This document shows positions 32,308-43,409 of a DNA stretch of 64,000 bases, piece after piece. Position numbers and translations under genes: made by a program. The DNA comes from Xanthostigma xanthostigma. Its lineage: Eukaryota; Arthropoda; Insecta; Raphidioptera; Raphidiidae. Under the pieces are notes generated by a model. That model was not told where the DNA came from, did no database searches, and saw nothing but the letters and a program-made list of their open reading frames with translations. The stretch lies in contig OY754466.1 in NCBI GenBank assembly GCA_963575645.1, forward strand, positions 9,898,001 through 9,962,000, given 5' to 3'. The number at the start of each line of letters is the position of its first letter. Within the stretch, counting starts at the first letter, position 1.

Positions 32308-33146
32308 GTAAGATCCATTTCTAACCGCTTGTTCTTCTTTTTGTTCATTGGGTGACAGAGCTGAAGACTTACGATGTTCACTGTTGATGACAGATGATCA
32401 GTTTGTCGGGAACTTTATTTTTCATTTGACTTGATATCTTGGCATTAATATATCTCGAGTGACTATCAATAATATTATGTCACTTATTCACCTAACACTA
32501 TTAAAGACAGAATTTACTAATTTTGGAACAAATTTATTCGTTAGAATAAAATTACTTTCAATTTACCAAGCAAATTATCAGGTAGAAAAATTAGTTAAAG
32601 AATAAATATACACTGAACTATACTCCTTGCCCTTTTTGTTGAATAATAAAAAATCCCACCGAGGGCGTTGTGTAAACGTCAAAAAAAAGTTTCACAAAAT
32701 AATGTTTTATCCTAACCCAATTGCACACAAAACTTCCACTAACTAATTTTTCACAATTATACACTTCACAAAGGGTTAATAAACAAAATATAAATAAATT
32801 CACAAGAGCAACTGTAGATATATTACTTTACGTTTTTAGGTTAGGTATTATGATTTATGTGGCGGCCATTATTATTTTATCAGGCGAATGAATATTTATA
32901 CCTTGGAAATAAGACAGATTAGATTTATACCTGCAGTAAACATAATTATGCTCGGTGAATTGAATTATCGCTATTTATTCGAAGGAATAGTTACCTGAAA
33001 TATAAATGAACCGAATAAATAACTACTTACGTTCGGTGAATATGGCCATTAGTGCCCAAAATAACCTTCATCATGTTCCACTATACTACTACTGTGTGAT
33101 TATTGTAATCTTGCTTGTTCTTTCATTAATATTTTGACGTAAAGTT
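32308..33146. other. Intron-like or intergenic stretch
   Basis: No coding sequence recognised. It contains a loose inverted pair of GAATGAATATTTATACC / GGTTCATTTATATTTC type near 32885-33015. Confidence 0.35.
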
Positions 33147-33614
33147 TTTTTCTTCATACCTCGATAGAAATTTCTTACTTTCGGCATCAACTGTAAGGCA
33201 GAATGTCTAACATTTACTCCTTGGTGGAATTACACGCCCAAAATGCGGAAAGTTCGTACGTTCGGGCGGTCGTAAAGCAAAAACAACCAATCAACTGTTG
33301 CTTAGATGTCGTTTCCATAGCAACCATATTAAATTTTAGCTAACAATCGCGAACAGCTGTTATTCTTGTTTTTACGTATAACCTCAAAGCTTCCTGCTTG
33401 GAATTTTCTTGTGTTTTTATGTAATTAATTAATTAATGTATTTAATAAGCGTGCTTAAAACCGAGGTATAAAGAAAAATACTATACACCACACTGGTCGA
33501 AAGTGTGATTCTTTGCCCTGCGCTTCATGATGCCCTCAGTTTCGCCTCAGGCATCATGGCGCCCAGGGCAAGAACATCACACTTTCGACCCTTGCGGTGC
33601 AATATACTATTTTT
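33147..33614. mobile_element. Two-module foldback element, copy 1
   Basis: Module 1 (33147-33480) has inverted ends TTTCTTCATACCTCG and, reversed, TTTCTTTATACCTCG. Module 2 (33481-33614) is a ~57-bp-arm palindrome carrying CGAAAGTGTGAT, CTTGCCCTG and CATGATGCC. The same pair in the same order occurs at 52400-52706, where an empty site shows the pair moved as a unit. No ORF. Confidence 0.72.
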
Positions 33615-33774
33615 GAACCACGTTTGAATGACTTATCAACGCCCAGCTTACAGAAATTTTACTCTGTTATTTTCAAAAAAAGATAAAATGAAAGTCTCCG
33701 CCCTTTAAAGTCAAGACGTTGTAGCAATCTGTGAGATCTAAAAGTGTTAAAAAATACACGTAATCAGAGAAGTG

Positions 33775-33985
33775 AGCGTTGATAAGGCTTATAGAGAGAT
33801 GCGCGGACTCGACGTGACATAAAGGCGCGCGTGCGGTGGCAGCGTCGCGACGCCTGCTGTACTGACGCCGGCCGGCGACCACAGGACGTTTGTGAGCCGA
33901 CAGTATCAGTCGGTGCCGGGTCTTGAGCGGGTTTATACGACACGAACACGTGCAGCGCGAGATATAATCCACCTGCAGTACATGT
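33775..33985. promoter_or_regulatory. CpG-rich patch, possible promoter or 5' exon
   Basis: About 200 bp with many CG dinucleotides (GCAGCGTCGCGACGCC, GACGCCGGCCGGCGACC), in strong contrast to the AT-rich surroundings. It contains one initiator-like TATCAGTCGG near 33905. I found no clear donor site or conserved ORF, so this is only a composition-based suggestion. Confidence 0.25.
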
Positions 33986-35107
33986 GTTTGTACGTACGTA
34001 CGTATATATGTATATATGTGCTCATGTTATGTATTATGTGCCGTTATCGTGTTGCTAAACGATCTTGAACCTATTTGAATGGAAAAAAATGTAATATCAC
34101 CGTTTAGGAAATAAATTACATGCCAGAACAATTTTAATAAAATACCTGCTACACACGAAAATATTGATTCGTGCTTAGAAAAGCATTTTGACAATTTCGT
34201 AAATGAAAACATTTTTAACCAAATAGAAAATACAGTATTTAAATAGATTTTTGTTATATTTATCGCTACTCATAAATATTAATTAGAATAATAAACGTGT
34301 TTCTTAATATTGCTAAATAAAAATATTTCTTAGCGTATCTTCGTGTAATTTATTAAAGAACAGAAAAGGTGTTGATAAATGTTAAGGTAAATATTTGCTG
34401 GTGTAAGTAAAAAGTTCGAGTTTAATTCATTTTTAGTTGAATGAATAAAGGTGGTTTTTTGAAGTTGTTAGAACTGAATTTCAAACTGGACATGCTTAAA
34501 AATAAATAAACTTAATATAATAACAGTGAAAATATAAAATAAGTATATAATAATATAGATTTTAAATTTTTTATGTGCTCACCAAAGTAGTTAACGTCAT
34601 ATTTGAAGACAAAAAAAAGCATTTGACTCTAACTTATTTGTCGTGTGTAACACTCGATTTTTTTTATTTACATTGGTAAATAGTGAACTCATTACTGCCA
34701 ACCGCCAACACGGTTTAAATTTTATTCGGATAAGTTTTTTGTGTGAGGTAAGAAATAATATTTTTCTTAATTTGTTAAAACTCTAACAAGAGCAATATTT
34801 TTATATATACCAGTAAATAATATAAATTAAATCAATTTCTCATTTTTCACTGGAATTAATTTATTTTTAATAAATTTCTTGTAGTCAAAAATAACCATAA
34901 CATTTCGACATTTTTTTAAATGAATTTAAAAATTACCTACAACCGTATTAGTAGTACCTAATCATCGTATTTTTTGCAATAAAAAACTGTCAAATGACTG
35001 TAAGTTATTATTTTTTATTTAAATATTATACCCTATAAATCACATTTTTATTTTTTTAAATATTTAAGAAAATAATTATTAATATATTAGATATAGTGTC
35101 CATCGAG
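33986..35107. other. AT-rich stretch with short TACG/TATA repeats
   Basis: It begins with (GTAC)n and TATATG repeats at about 33990-34020. The rest holds no gene or element ends that I recognise. Confidence 0.4.
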
Positions 35108-35290
35108 ATAATAATTAATAAGAAAAATCGCAGGATTGTGGACAAAAAGTTAGATTTATTAATGTACGACGTTTCGTCTATAGATTTAGATTGTACTTGA
35201 AAAAGTCTAAATCTACAGACGAAACGTCGTACATTAATAAATCTAACTTTTGTCCACAATCCTGCGATTTTTCTTATTAATAATTATTAA
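35108..35290. repeat. Near-perfect ~83-bp-arm palindrome
   Basis: The arms are inverted copies with about one indel and one or two substitutions, around a ~15-base loop. They contain AAATCGCAGGATTGTGGAC, AATGTACGACGTTTCG and, at the tip, AGACGAAACGTCG. The CGAAACG beside a stem resembles the 3' half of the hammerhead-like cores elsewhere. The high identity suggests it is young. Confidence 0.85.
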
Positions 35291-36290
35291 TCATTAGACG
35301 TAATTTGACTACAGCAGTATATTGAGTATAATGTGTTTGACAGAGACAGATATAGTTTTAATGTGATTGATAAGTAATTTGACAGTTGTTTCGACTTTAA
35401 ATAATATTTCCCCAAAACTACACGTTATTACATTTTTTTTATCTAAAAGAATCAATTAAAACAATCAGTTTTTCCAAGTTTTAGCTGAATCCAATTAATT
35501 TGCTTTAATTTTAATTTTTATGTGCTTTTACCGGCGAATCTCTCATTTATAATAGTGTTGAAAATCACATTTTTTGTAATTAATTACTTGAAAACTTGAC
35601 GTCCAAAATTGCTTAGTTGTATGAGATCTCTATAAATAAAATTAAAAATCTCAGATTTTCGTTTGGAAACTGTTTTATAGCCTTAAAAACGAAACAAATA
35701 ACGAATTTTTGACATTTATAACTAAAAATACATAAAAAAAATAAATAAAAAAAACATTACATTAAAAAATAAAATACATTAATTAGTACCTACTGAATTA
35801 AAATATGTAAAATTTATTTGTTTTTGGAAATATTAATTACGGCTTTTCTGTTTTGATGTCTATTCTTGATTGAATGATTCTCCGAACATAGCTGTTTTGT
35901 TGCAGTTTTAAAACCGAGATATTTTTAATATTATTTTTTAGTTTAATTTCACTCTTAATCTATTTATCGTTCGAGGGTTACTTTAAGATTGTTTAGAAGC
36001 TTCTTACACTATATAAAAATCAGTTCATTATCAAAAAATAAAATATTTCATTTATGGTGGAGGTACCGGTTAAACCCATCTCTTCCACCGCATAGATGTG
36101 CATTTACCGTTTTTGCTGAAAACGAAGTACGATGAAGTACTCAACTAAATATGCAATTTTAATTATTTATTAATGAGTTTCGTGAGTCAACTTTGTTTCT
36201 CGGTGTGCATATTCAGCAACAGAAAAAGCATACGGGGTTTATAAGAAGTCAATAAAATATGTTTATTTAATATTATTCGCACCTCTGAAG
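35291..36290. other. AT-rich stretch, no gene recognised
   Basis: Poly(A/T)-rich DNA without a convincing ORF or element ends. Confidence 0.35.
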
Positions 36291-37082
36291 TTTGTTATAT
36301 GTGAGGGAAGAGATCAGGCGCTTTTAAAAAATAGATTGGAAAAATGCATGACAGATTTAAGCAAATGGTTTGCAAATAACAGCCTTAAAGTAAACGACAC
36401 TAAAACAGAAATAATTAAGCTTGGAAATTACTTTAACATTCCACAATTACTAAACTTAGACATATTCTCATATATTAAAGATTCAGTTAAATTTCTCGGT
36501 TTACACATAGACAATAATCTCGACTGGAAACAACATATTGACTACATTTTGCCTAAGTTAAATAAAGCTAAATTCGTTCTTACTTACTTAAAAAAATATA
36601 CTAGTACCGACATTCTGCTTAATGTCTATCATGCATATTTCCAATCTATTATCCAGTATGGAATAATCTTTTGGGGCAATTCGGTATGAGCAGAAAAAGT
36701 TTTTTTAATTCAAAAAAAGTGTATTCGTATCATAGCGGGTGTGGCACCTAGAGAACATTGTAAAAATTTATTTATTCAGTATAACATACTAACACTAGTA
36801 GATCTTTATATTCTAAATTGTGCAAATTTTGTACAAAACTATCCATCTTTGTTTAATGAAAATCATAATAAACATGAATATACCACAAGAAATAAAAATA
36901 ATTTAAAAACTACTAATTGTACATTAGCAGTGACTCATAAAGGTGTCCGCAACGCTATGATAAGAATACACAATAAGATACCTACTGAAATAATTGTAAC
37001 AAATTCCAAACAAAAGTTTAGGAAGAATTTAAAAAAATATTTATTAAGTAAGGCTCACTACAGATTGGACGAGTTTTTATAA
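36291..37082 (+). pseudogene. LINE reverse transcriptase, C-terminal part
   Basis: One continuous frame runs from FVICEGRDQALLKN to ...RLDEFL and a TAA. It is interrupted only by a TGA at 36687-36689, probably a decayed CGA. Visible RT landmarks are LSKWFANNSLKVNDTKTE (the region after the FADD box), VKFLGLHIDNNLDWKQHI (thumb-proximal FLG box) and, after the stop, KKCIRIIAGV and GVRNAMIRIHNKIP. The FADD catalytic motif itself lies upstream of the truncation. It is not functional. Confidence 0.88.
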
Positions 37083-37165
37083 TTAATTGTTTTTGTGTTG
37101 ACGCTATTTATGTAGTACATTAATTGTACCAACAAAATAAAGATCTCTATCTATCTATCTATTAT
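36291..37165 (+). mobile_element. 5'-truncated non-LTR retrotransposon (LINE)
   Basis: It holds the 3' portion of a reverse transcriptase ORF followed by a 3' UTR ending AATAAAGATCTCTATC and a (TATC)n tail. The 5' end is lost within the catalytic domain. The simple-repeat tail and truncation are typical of LINE insertion. The protein style suggests the Jockey/CR1 group. Confidence 0.85.
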
Positions 37166-37596
37166 TTGAATATGGTTTTTTGAATATTATTGTCGATTTA
37201 AACAAAAATTTCATGAAAGAATAAGGATTAAAAATATGATACCTACAGCAAAACCTACATGTTTTAATATATAATATAAAATTGAATAAACATAGGTAAA
37301 ATGCAAATCTTTAAAATAAATGGTAAAATTAACTGTCACTGCTGAAACTCTTCACATCACCAAAGTTTGTTGGATGCGTTGCAAGAATTTTTTTTTATTA
37401 AATGCTTTGATATTATATGCGAAACAAATTTTATATTGTCAAAAATTTTATTGAAAAAGTGTTGCATTACAATTTAACATAGGTACATTCCTGAAACTCG
37501 AGGTTCGTTGAAGTAGAAAACATAATTTGGAAATATGTCTTAAAAAGGTGTTTCGATGAAGACATTTTTGTTTTATTAGTTTTTGTAATGTTGTCA

Positions 37597-37832
37597 TCTC
37601 CCGGCCGTCCGTGTTCCTGACCTCTTGTTAGTTTTGCCTGCCGAGTTGGGTCCGAGGCACTTCCGTGGCCCTGAATCCTTTATCCTTTGGTCCATCCATC
37701 TTGTGTCCCCATTTATAATTGTGTTGTGTTGTGCTTTTAGTTTTACATTTAGTTAGTTTTAAATTTTAGTTAGTTAGTGGCTGAATACACAGAGGTGTAA
37801 AAGCCAAAAATTTATATTAAAAAAAAAAAAAA
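37597..37832 (+). mobile_element. Truncated retroposon with poly(A) and 9-bp TSD
   Basis: About 220 bp of higher-GC sequence (CTCCCGGCCGTCCGTGTTCC, GCCGAGTTGGGTCCGAGG) ends in a run of about 14 A. It is flanked by ATGTTGTCA on both sides (37588-37596 and 37833-37841), a target duplication of LINE machinery. The source is probably a LINE 3' UTR. Confidence 0.75.
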
Positions 37833-37841
37833 ATGTTGTCA

Positions 37842-38589
37842 CCTAATTTGTTTGAAATTTTGTTATAATATTGAGGAAAGTTATAAAGAGGTAAAAACAC
37901 ATTTTAGCATATTTTTTAAGGCTATTAAGGTCTAGCTCACATGAAGAGCGTTAAACGCGCGTCAGCCCAACGCGCGTTTACAATTGCAATACAATTGTAT
38001 ATAACCGTTTACATGATAACGCGCGTTGGTGGGCCCACCAATCTCATAACTCATATGAACTAGGCCTAAAGCTATGTTTTTTTTGCGCCTAGAAGCAATT
38101 CAAATTTTAAATTTATTATCTAACAATCTATAAATTAGGCAAGCAGTTTTTTTTTTGTACTGCTATCTCCTCTTAAACCACTGGACCGATTTCGACGATC
38201 GAGGTGTCGTTAAAAAGGGCTCGACGTAGGGTGTCAGAATTGTGATAAGCGAATTTTAAGGGTCGAATAACGATTTTCAAAAATTCTATTTGAACATCAC
38301 AAAATAGACGAGTAGGCTTTGGAAAAACAATTTGTGTTCAACAGGACGATTATTAATAATTTAATATTTAATAATAAATTGAAAATCTTTTAGCAGTCCT
38401 CGAATTAGAGCCAGGTAACTAGGGACTTGTATAGGAGCCATATTCTCTAATAATTTAAGAACTATATATTATATAATAATAATAATAATGCGTTTAACTT
38501 TCGCTTCTCCCCTTTATGCCTTAACAGACGCCATCCGCACCATTACTATTTTCCATCTATCACACTTTTCGTTATTTTCTACATTTTTA
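37842..38589. other. Unassigned stretch
   Basis: It includes a partial inverted pair (AACGCGCGTCAGCCC / AACGCGCGTTGGTGGGC, 37952-38035) and a tail-like ACCACTGGACCGATTTCGAC near 38175. No gene. Confidence 0.4.
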
Positions 38590-38880
38590 AACTTCCACTT
38601 AATTGATAGCAAAAGGGCGAATGAAGAAATTTTTGGACATTAGGATAAGGTAGGAATAGGAGTTTGACAGATAATTGACCATGGCCTTGAATAAGGAACC
38701 ATCTCGATATTTGTCTGGAATTATTGAGGGAAACCATGGAAAACATCAACAAGATGGCCGGTACAGGAATTACCGTTTCTCGGCGTGAGGCAGCAGAAAA
38801 AAGTCCCAGCCACAACTGCCGCAGCCGGGATTCGAACCCGAATGACAGTCTCGTGCTCTCACCACTACGCTATGCCAATA
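38590..38880 (-). mobile_element. tRNA-derived SINE
   Basis: On the minus strand a tRNA-like head has box A TAGCGTAGTGGTGAGAGC and box B GGTTCGAATCCC. It is followed by CGGCTGCGGCAGTTGTGGC, a CCATCTTGTTGATGTTTTCC body, and TTTCCCTCAATAATTCCAG with GAGATGGTTCC. The tRNA head plus unrelated body is the standard SINE plan. I recognise the body style from moth and butterfly SINEs but cannot name the family. Confidence 0.7.
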
Positions 38881-39588
38881 ATATATCAGTACAGTTTGAA
38901 ACTAGCTATAGGTTAAAATTTTGTAGTTTTTTTTTGCTATGCCATAAAACAGCAATTTATTCCTCGGAAATGGTTTTGTTTTTCTTTAACGATAAATTAT
39001 TATGCAATGTTAAATATATTTTTAGCTAATAGGACTGTAAACAAATAAAAGCAAATAGTTCTGAAACGGGGACGATGTAAATCTTTTAAAATGTAAACAT
39101 ACTAGATAAAAACTAGTTTTTTTATGTAGTTTATGTTTTCTGTCTGTGTGCTTGTTTGTGTGTGCTAAGTATTTTCTGATTAATGGCGTCCGTTGGAGGT
39201 TTTCCTGTTGGAACCAAAACTTTATTTAACTTGTTCTTAACTTTTTTCAGTTAGTTGCTTGCTTGCTGTGCTTTTCTTGTTCGATCTCATAAGAACGAAC
39301 TTTTCTCGAAGTGTCCTCACCCAGATGTTACAATGCCCCCCTCCCCCCATTCTCATTTAATGGTCCTCTCGTTTTCCCTCCATACTTTTAAACCACCTTT
39401 ATGTGTTATTACTATAAACTTTTTCCGTTGTTACCTAATGAATTTCGTTATTAGATTGTTCAGATTTAATATTACAATGTTCTTCTTACCTGAAAATGGA
39501 ATTTCTGGTTTAATAAAAATTATATTATTATTTGCTGTTTGAAATAGCTCGTTTGGCATCTATGTGCATTTTTAATAGATTGTATATC
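38881..39588. other. Unassigned stretch
   Basis: No recognised gene. The 95-residue frame at 39255 is hydrophobic and low in conserved character. Confidence 0.35.
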
Positions 39589-40364
39589 TAGGGCATGCGG
39601 CTCTTTTGATGTAAAGTTGCGGCTTCCAGTTCTATACGCAAAAAATAATTATTTTATTATTTAAACTCTTAAAAATCGCCCAATCGATCCATGATTGAGT
39701 ACCATGTCTATCTCTCAGCCATTTCCACTCGCGTCTCACGCGCACCGCCCCCGTCGCGACGTGTCGTCCTCGGATATATACAGGGTGAGTTTTAAGTTGA
39801 TGCTTTTTTTTACAGCGTGTAAAAATTAAATAGACGAGCAAATATTTCAAATAGTTTTTTTATCAAAACTCAAAAATAAGAGAAAAACAGCCTTTCGAAG
39901 TTTAAATAAATATTTATTAAATTTTCTTTAATTTTGAGGTCGGTCCTGGGGTTATATTATATCATAAATTGTTATTATCTCTCAAAAACAGAACAATACA
40001 CATGTCAGTTTCAAATAAGCACCAACATACTTGATAATAACAACTTATTTCCATAGTGACATAATATAACCCCAGGACCGACCTCAAAATTAAAGAAAAT
40101 TTAATAAAATTTATTTAAACTTCGAAAGGCTGTTTCTCTCTTATTTTTGAGTTTTGATAAAAAACTATTTGAAATATTTGCTCGTCTATTTGATTTTTAC
40201 ACGCTGTAAAAAAAAGCATCAACTTAAAACTAAATTATATACTTATATAAGCAAATAGGTACTGTAATACTGAAACGAAAATGTTTAGTGGCTCTTGAAA
40301 AACTGGGAAATTTTGTAAATTTCCACTTTTGGCTCCTCCGTCTCAAAAGGTTACCGGGCATAGT
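39589..40364. mobile_element. hAT MITE (GCGGCTCTTTTGATG family), interrupted
   Basis: It is collinear with the complete copy at 61738-62034: GCGGCTCTTTTGATGTAAAG, CGCCCCCGTCGCGACGTG, ATGTTTAGTGGCTCTTG and TCTCAAAAGGTTACCG. The left TIR has lost about ten bases. A 0.45-kb foldback is inserted at 39780. Confidence 0.75.
39780..40231. mobile_element. Foldback element with ~170-bp arms, nested in hAT
   Basis: The arms 39789-39961 and about 40059-40230 are inverted and almost identical (GTTTTAAGTTGATGC ends, GACGAGCAAATATTTCAA, TTTTGAGGTCGGTCCTGG tips), with a ~97-base centre. The left outer end adds CAGGGTGA. The sister hAT at 61.9 kb reads straight through TCCTCGGATATATA to TATAAGCAAATA, giving the empty site. 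Confidence 0.8.
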
Positions 40365-41169
40365 GAATTATAGTTTCGACGAAATTATGTGCCAGCTTCT
40401 GTGGAAACAAATAGATTATATAAGAAATTGTTATTTGTTAAGTAAATTTCAATCGCTGACTAACGAATCAGTCATTTGAGTCATATTTCGTCTCTAATTT
40501 TCTTTGGCTTAAAATGTTCATATCGTAGTAATAGTCCACAGGTATTTTTATTTCGCTTAAATATAATCATTTTATAGTCCTCAAAAACTCAACTATTATA
40601 TGCCATGTTTACTTATTGTGACGTCATTTTTGTAGTATACAAAGAAGTACAAGTATTGTTCGCGTATGTGCGTCGTATCTTTATATAGGTATAGGTGCAT
40701 TTACTGCAAGTCTGACGTCACGTATCAAACCATCATGGCGGGTGGCATTTTTTGACATGCCAAACATTTGCAGTTTAAAATTGAAATAATTAATCAACCT
40801 TGTGTTTTTGTAAATGCTAACCGATAGTTTTTGATTTCTTATTCAATAAATTATCGTATTCGCATAATTTATCATTTATTTTTTAAAGTGTCAAATACCT
40901 TATTAGATTATTGACGATCTACAAGTGATATTCTCGTTTATCAGTATCATAATAATGATTGAAATAAATCAGGGAAGTATTATCAAGACACTTTGTAATC
41001 AGTATTTACATAGTTTAAGAAGACACGTATAAAGAGACGCGGAAGTTATATCGCTTTGCATTTCAGATATTATAATCGATACGGAAACTCAGGTAACTAA
41101 ACAAAAGTATAACGTCTCAACACGGAAAACAACAGGTTTTATTGATATTGCCTACGCAACTTTTGTAAT
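40365..41169. other. Unassigned stretch
   Basis: Contains TGACGTCA-type sites at about 40620 and 40712. No gene recognised. Confidence 0.35.
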
Positions 41170-42126
41170 ATAAAACTTGATGTCAAAAATTGAATTTTAA
41201 AAAGCTTCCTGAATTTTTTTTACTATGCTGTACAGTGAACAGTTCTAGCATTATTTAATACTTTTGAAAGATTAGATTTCACTAGATTCACATCAAAGTT
41301 CCCTCTAAGCTGCGCGGATGCACGGCCACGCACTAATTTTTCGAAAGATGCACAGCTGTTCTTGTATTCCGCGCGCAACTGTCCACTGTGTAAATAATAG
41401 GGTATTTTGCACCATGTAAAAAAAATCTATATAATTCATATTTTTGATAGGTTTTGTAAAAAAGAAATGTTGATTTCTATTCATAATAATGCGCTATAAA
41501 TTTTATAATTCAATTTTAAGAATTGTATTTTTGAATCTGTTCTAAACGCTGTTCGCCATGTTGGATTCCGGCGTGACGTCACTTCGTCTGTAAACTAGCT
41601 ACGTTTATGTTAGTGATGCCACGAATAGTGATTTTGCCGAATACCGAATACCGAATATTCGACCATGTTCTCGGCCGAAGCGCCGAATATTCGGCGGCCG
41701 AATGTTCGGCTAATTATTTGTACATTTCGCGGGTGACAAGTTACGACTTGTCCCATAAACGGAGCGTGCGGTAGCAACGCTGCGGGCGTATTTGTTTCAT
41801 TTGCGCAACTAGACCGTGTCACGACACGCATTATTTGTTCATTGTTACATCAAATTGTGTTATTAATAGTCCTTATTACTAAAAAATATCACTGTTTGGT
41901 CACTAAAAGCTTTACAAAATAATACTATTTAAGAAAAAAATCGCATATTTTTGAGTTATATGTGCGTTTTTCCCCATGATTTGATATTCGGTATTCGGCC
42001 GAATAGTACGCAACATTCGGCCGAATACCGAATATTAAAAAAAGTAGCCGAATAGGCCGAATACCGAATAGTAGCCGAATATTCGTGGCATCTCTAGTTT
42101 ATGTTGTGCTGTGTATTATTTTGAAG
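41170..42126. repeat. Dispersed 0.46-kb repeat, interrupted by hAT
   Basis: With the nested hAT removed it is collinear with 49897-50360 from ATAAAACTTGATGTCAAAAA to TATTATTTTGAAG, with high identity. It includes GCCACGCACTAATTTTTCG and GGCGTGACGTCACTTCG. No ORF is convincing, and its nature is unknown. Confidence 0.75.
41611..42096. mobile_element. hAT MITE (GATGCCACGAATA ends) with perfect TSD
   Basis: The left end is TAGTGATGCCACGAATAG and the reversed right end TAGAGATGCCACGAATA. Flanking GTTTATGT is identical on both sides (41603-41610 and 42097-42104). The sister repeat at about 50333-50342 has a single GTTTATGT, the empty site. Subterminal regions are packed with CCGAATATTCGG-type palindromes. 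Confidence 0.92.
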
Positions 42127-43256
42127 TTCTTTCAAGTTATTCTCACGTTTATATAGACTTCTATCCCGCATTTTATTGATTTCGTATCATGGAAGATGGT
42201 TTCGTAAAAGCAGAAAGTACTAATCTACCAGGGATAAATATGTTAATACTAGCTTGTTTACTTACACTGGGAACGTAATAATCGTAGCAATCGTAAATAT
42301 TTCTAATTGCAAAGGGTTATTATTTACAATCATAGTGACGTCACGAGTCGTTTTCGCGCTAAAATTCATAATAATAATTTAAAAGTTTGTTTTATGGCAC
42401 TATTCGGTTATAAAATATTATTATAAACATTGTAGTGGTTCTTTATCACTTTAGGATTCATTTAAAACACTTTTCAAAAAACGGTTTAATAGCCTATTGT
42501 GTTCACCGTGTACAATACGCGCCACGGATCTAAAATGTTCGGAAGTTAGTCACAAACAGCGTCGCAAAGGCATATTTTAGAGCCGCTGAGACTCCCACCA
42601 CCTTCCAGCTACCTGCACGGAACGTGCGCTCGTCGGTGATTGGCCGTGACTGCTCATTGCCTTTGTCACTTGTCGCTTTCATGCTTTAAAGTACAGTCGA
42701 TTACGCTATTGTCAAGTTGTTATTGTTATTTTAGTTTTGTTGAGTTGCGAGTTTGTAGTTTTTCAACAGACTGTACAAGCGCAAGCTCGCATTCGCATCT
42801 AACTTCCGAGCCTTTTAGATTAGTGGCGCGTATTTTACATAACTGTGTCCGTGGACATGAAAAAGAAAAATCGAAACTATTATGACTGCAAGATTTCGTT
42901 ATGTACGCTGCTGAAAAATGGGAACAAAAGTTTAATTAAATTTATTTTGTACGTGAAATCATCAGCACAAAAAACTAAATGTAATTCCATTTTTGTAAAA
43001 AGGAAGATTTCCTCTCCGTATTAATCATAATATAGCATGCGATGTGTATATTGTCCAATTCCTGGCACGTCTGAATAGAAAACATGGCAATATTTCACTC
43101 CGTTTTGAGCTTTTTACATTTTTATTAAGATTATGCGTCAACGAGTCGTGCTATTCGGTAAAGAATCACGTTTATAGTTCGCTCTAACCATTTGTATTTG
43201 GAAATGTTAAACATAAAAGATTGTTTCTTGCCTCTTTTTTCGACTTACTTGTATAT
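42127..43256. other. Unassigned stretch
   Basis: No gene is recognised. At 42336-42353 GTGACGTCACGAGTCG precedes TTTTCGCGC, echoing 3293-3345. The patch at 42580-42650 is slightly GC-richer. Confidence 0.35.
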
Positions 43257-43409
43257 GTCGCACGTTGAAAACAAAAGTGGCATTATGCAAAAAATGACAT
43301 TTTACAGTAGAGCATTTTTTAGTTTTAATATTATTGTTTTGTCCTAAAAAAGTTACTATTAAAATACTGCTTATAGAGATTCTTTTGTTAATAATGAGAC
43401 AATTTATTA

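Noticed and set aside
33673..33972. 99-residue arginine-rich minus-strand frame
   Set aside because: Its composition follows from the CpG-rich patch. There are no splice signals or recognisable domain.
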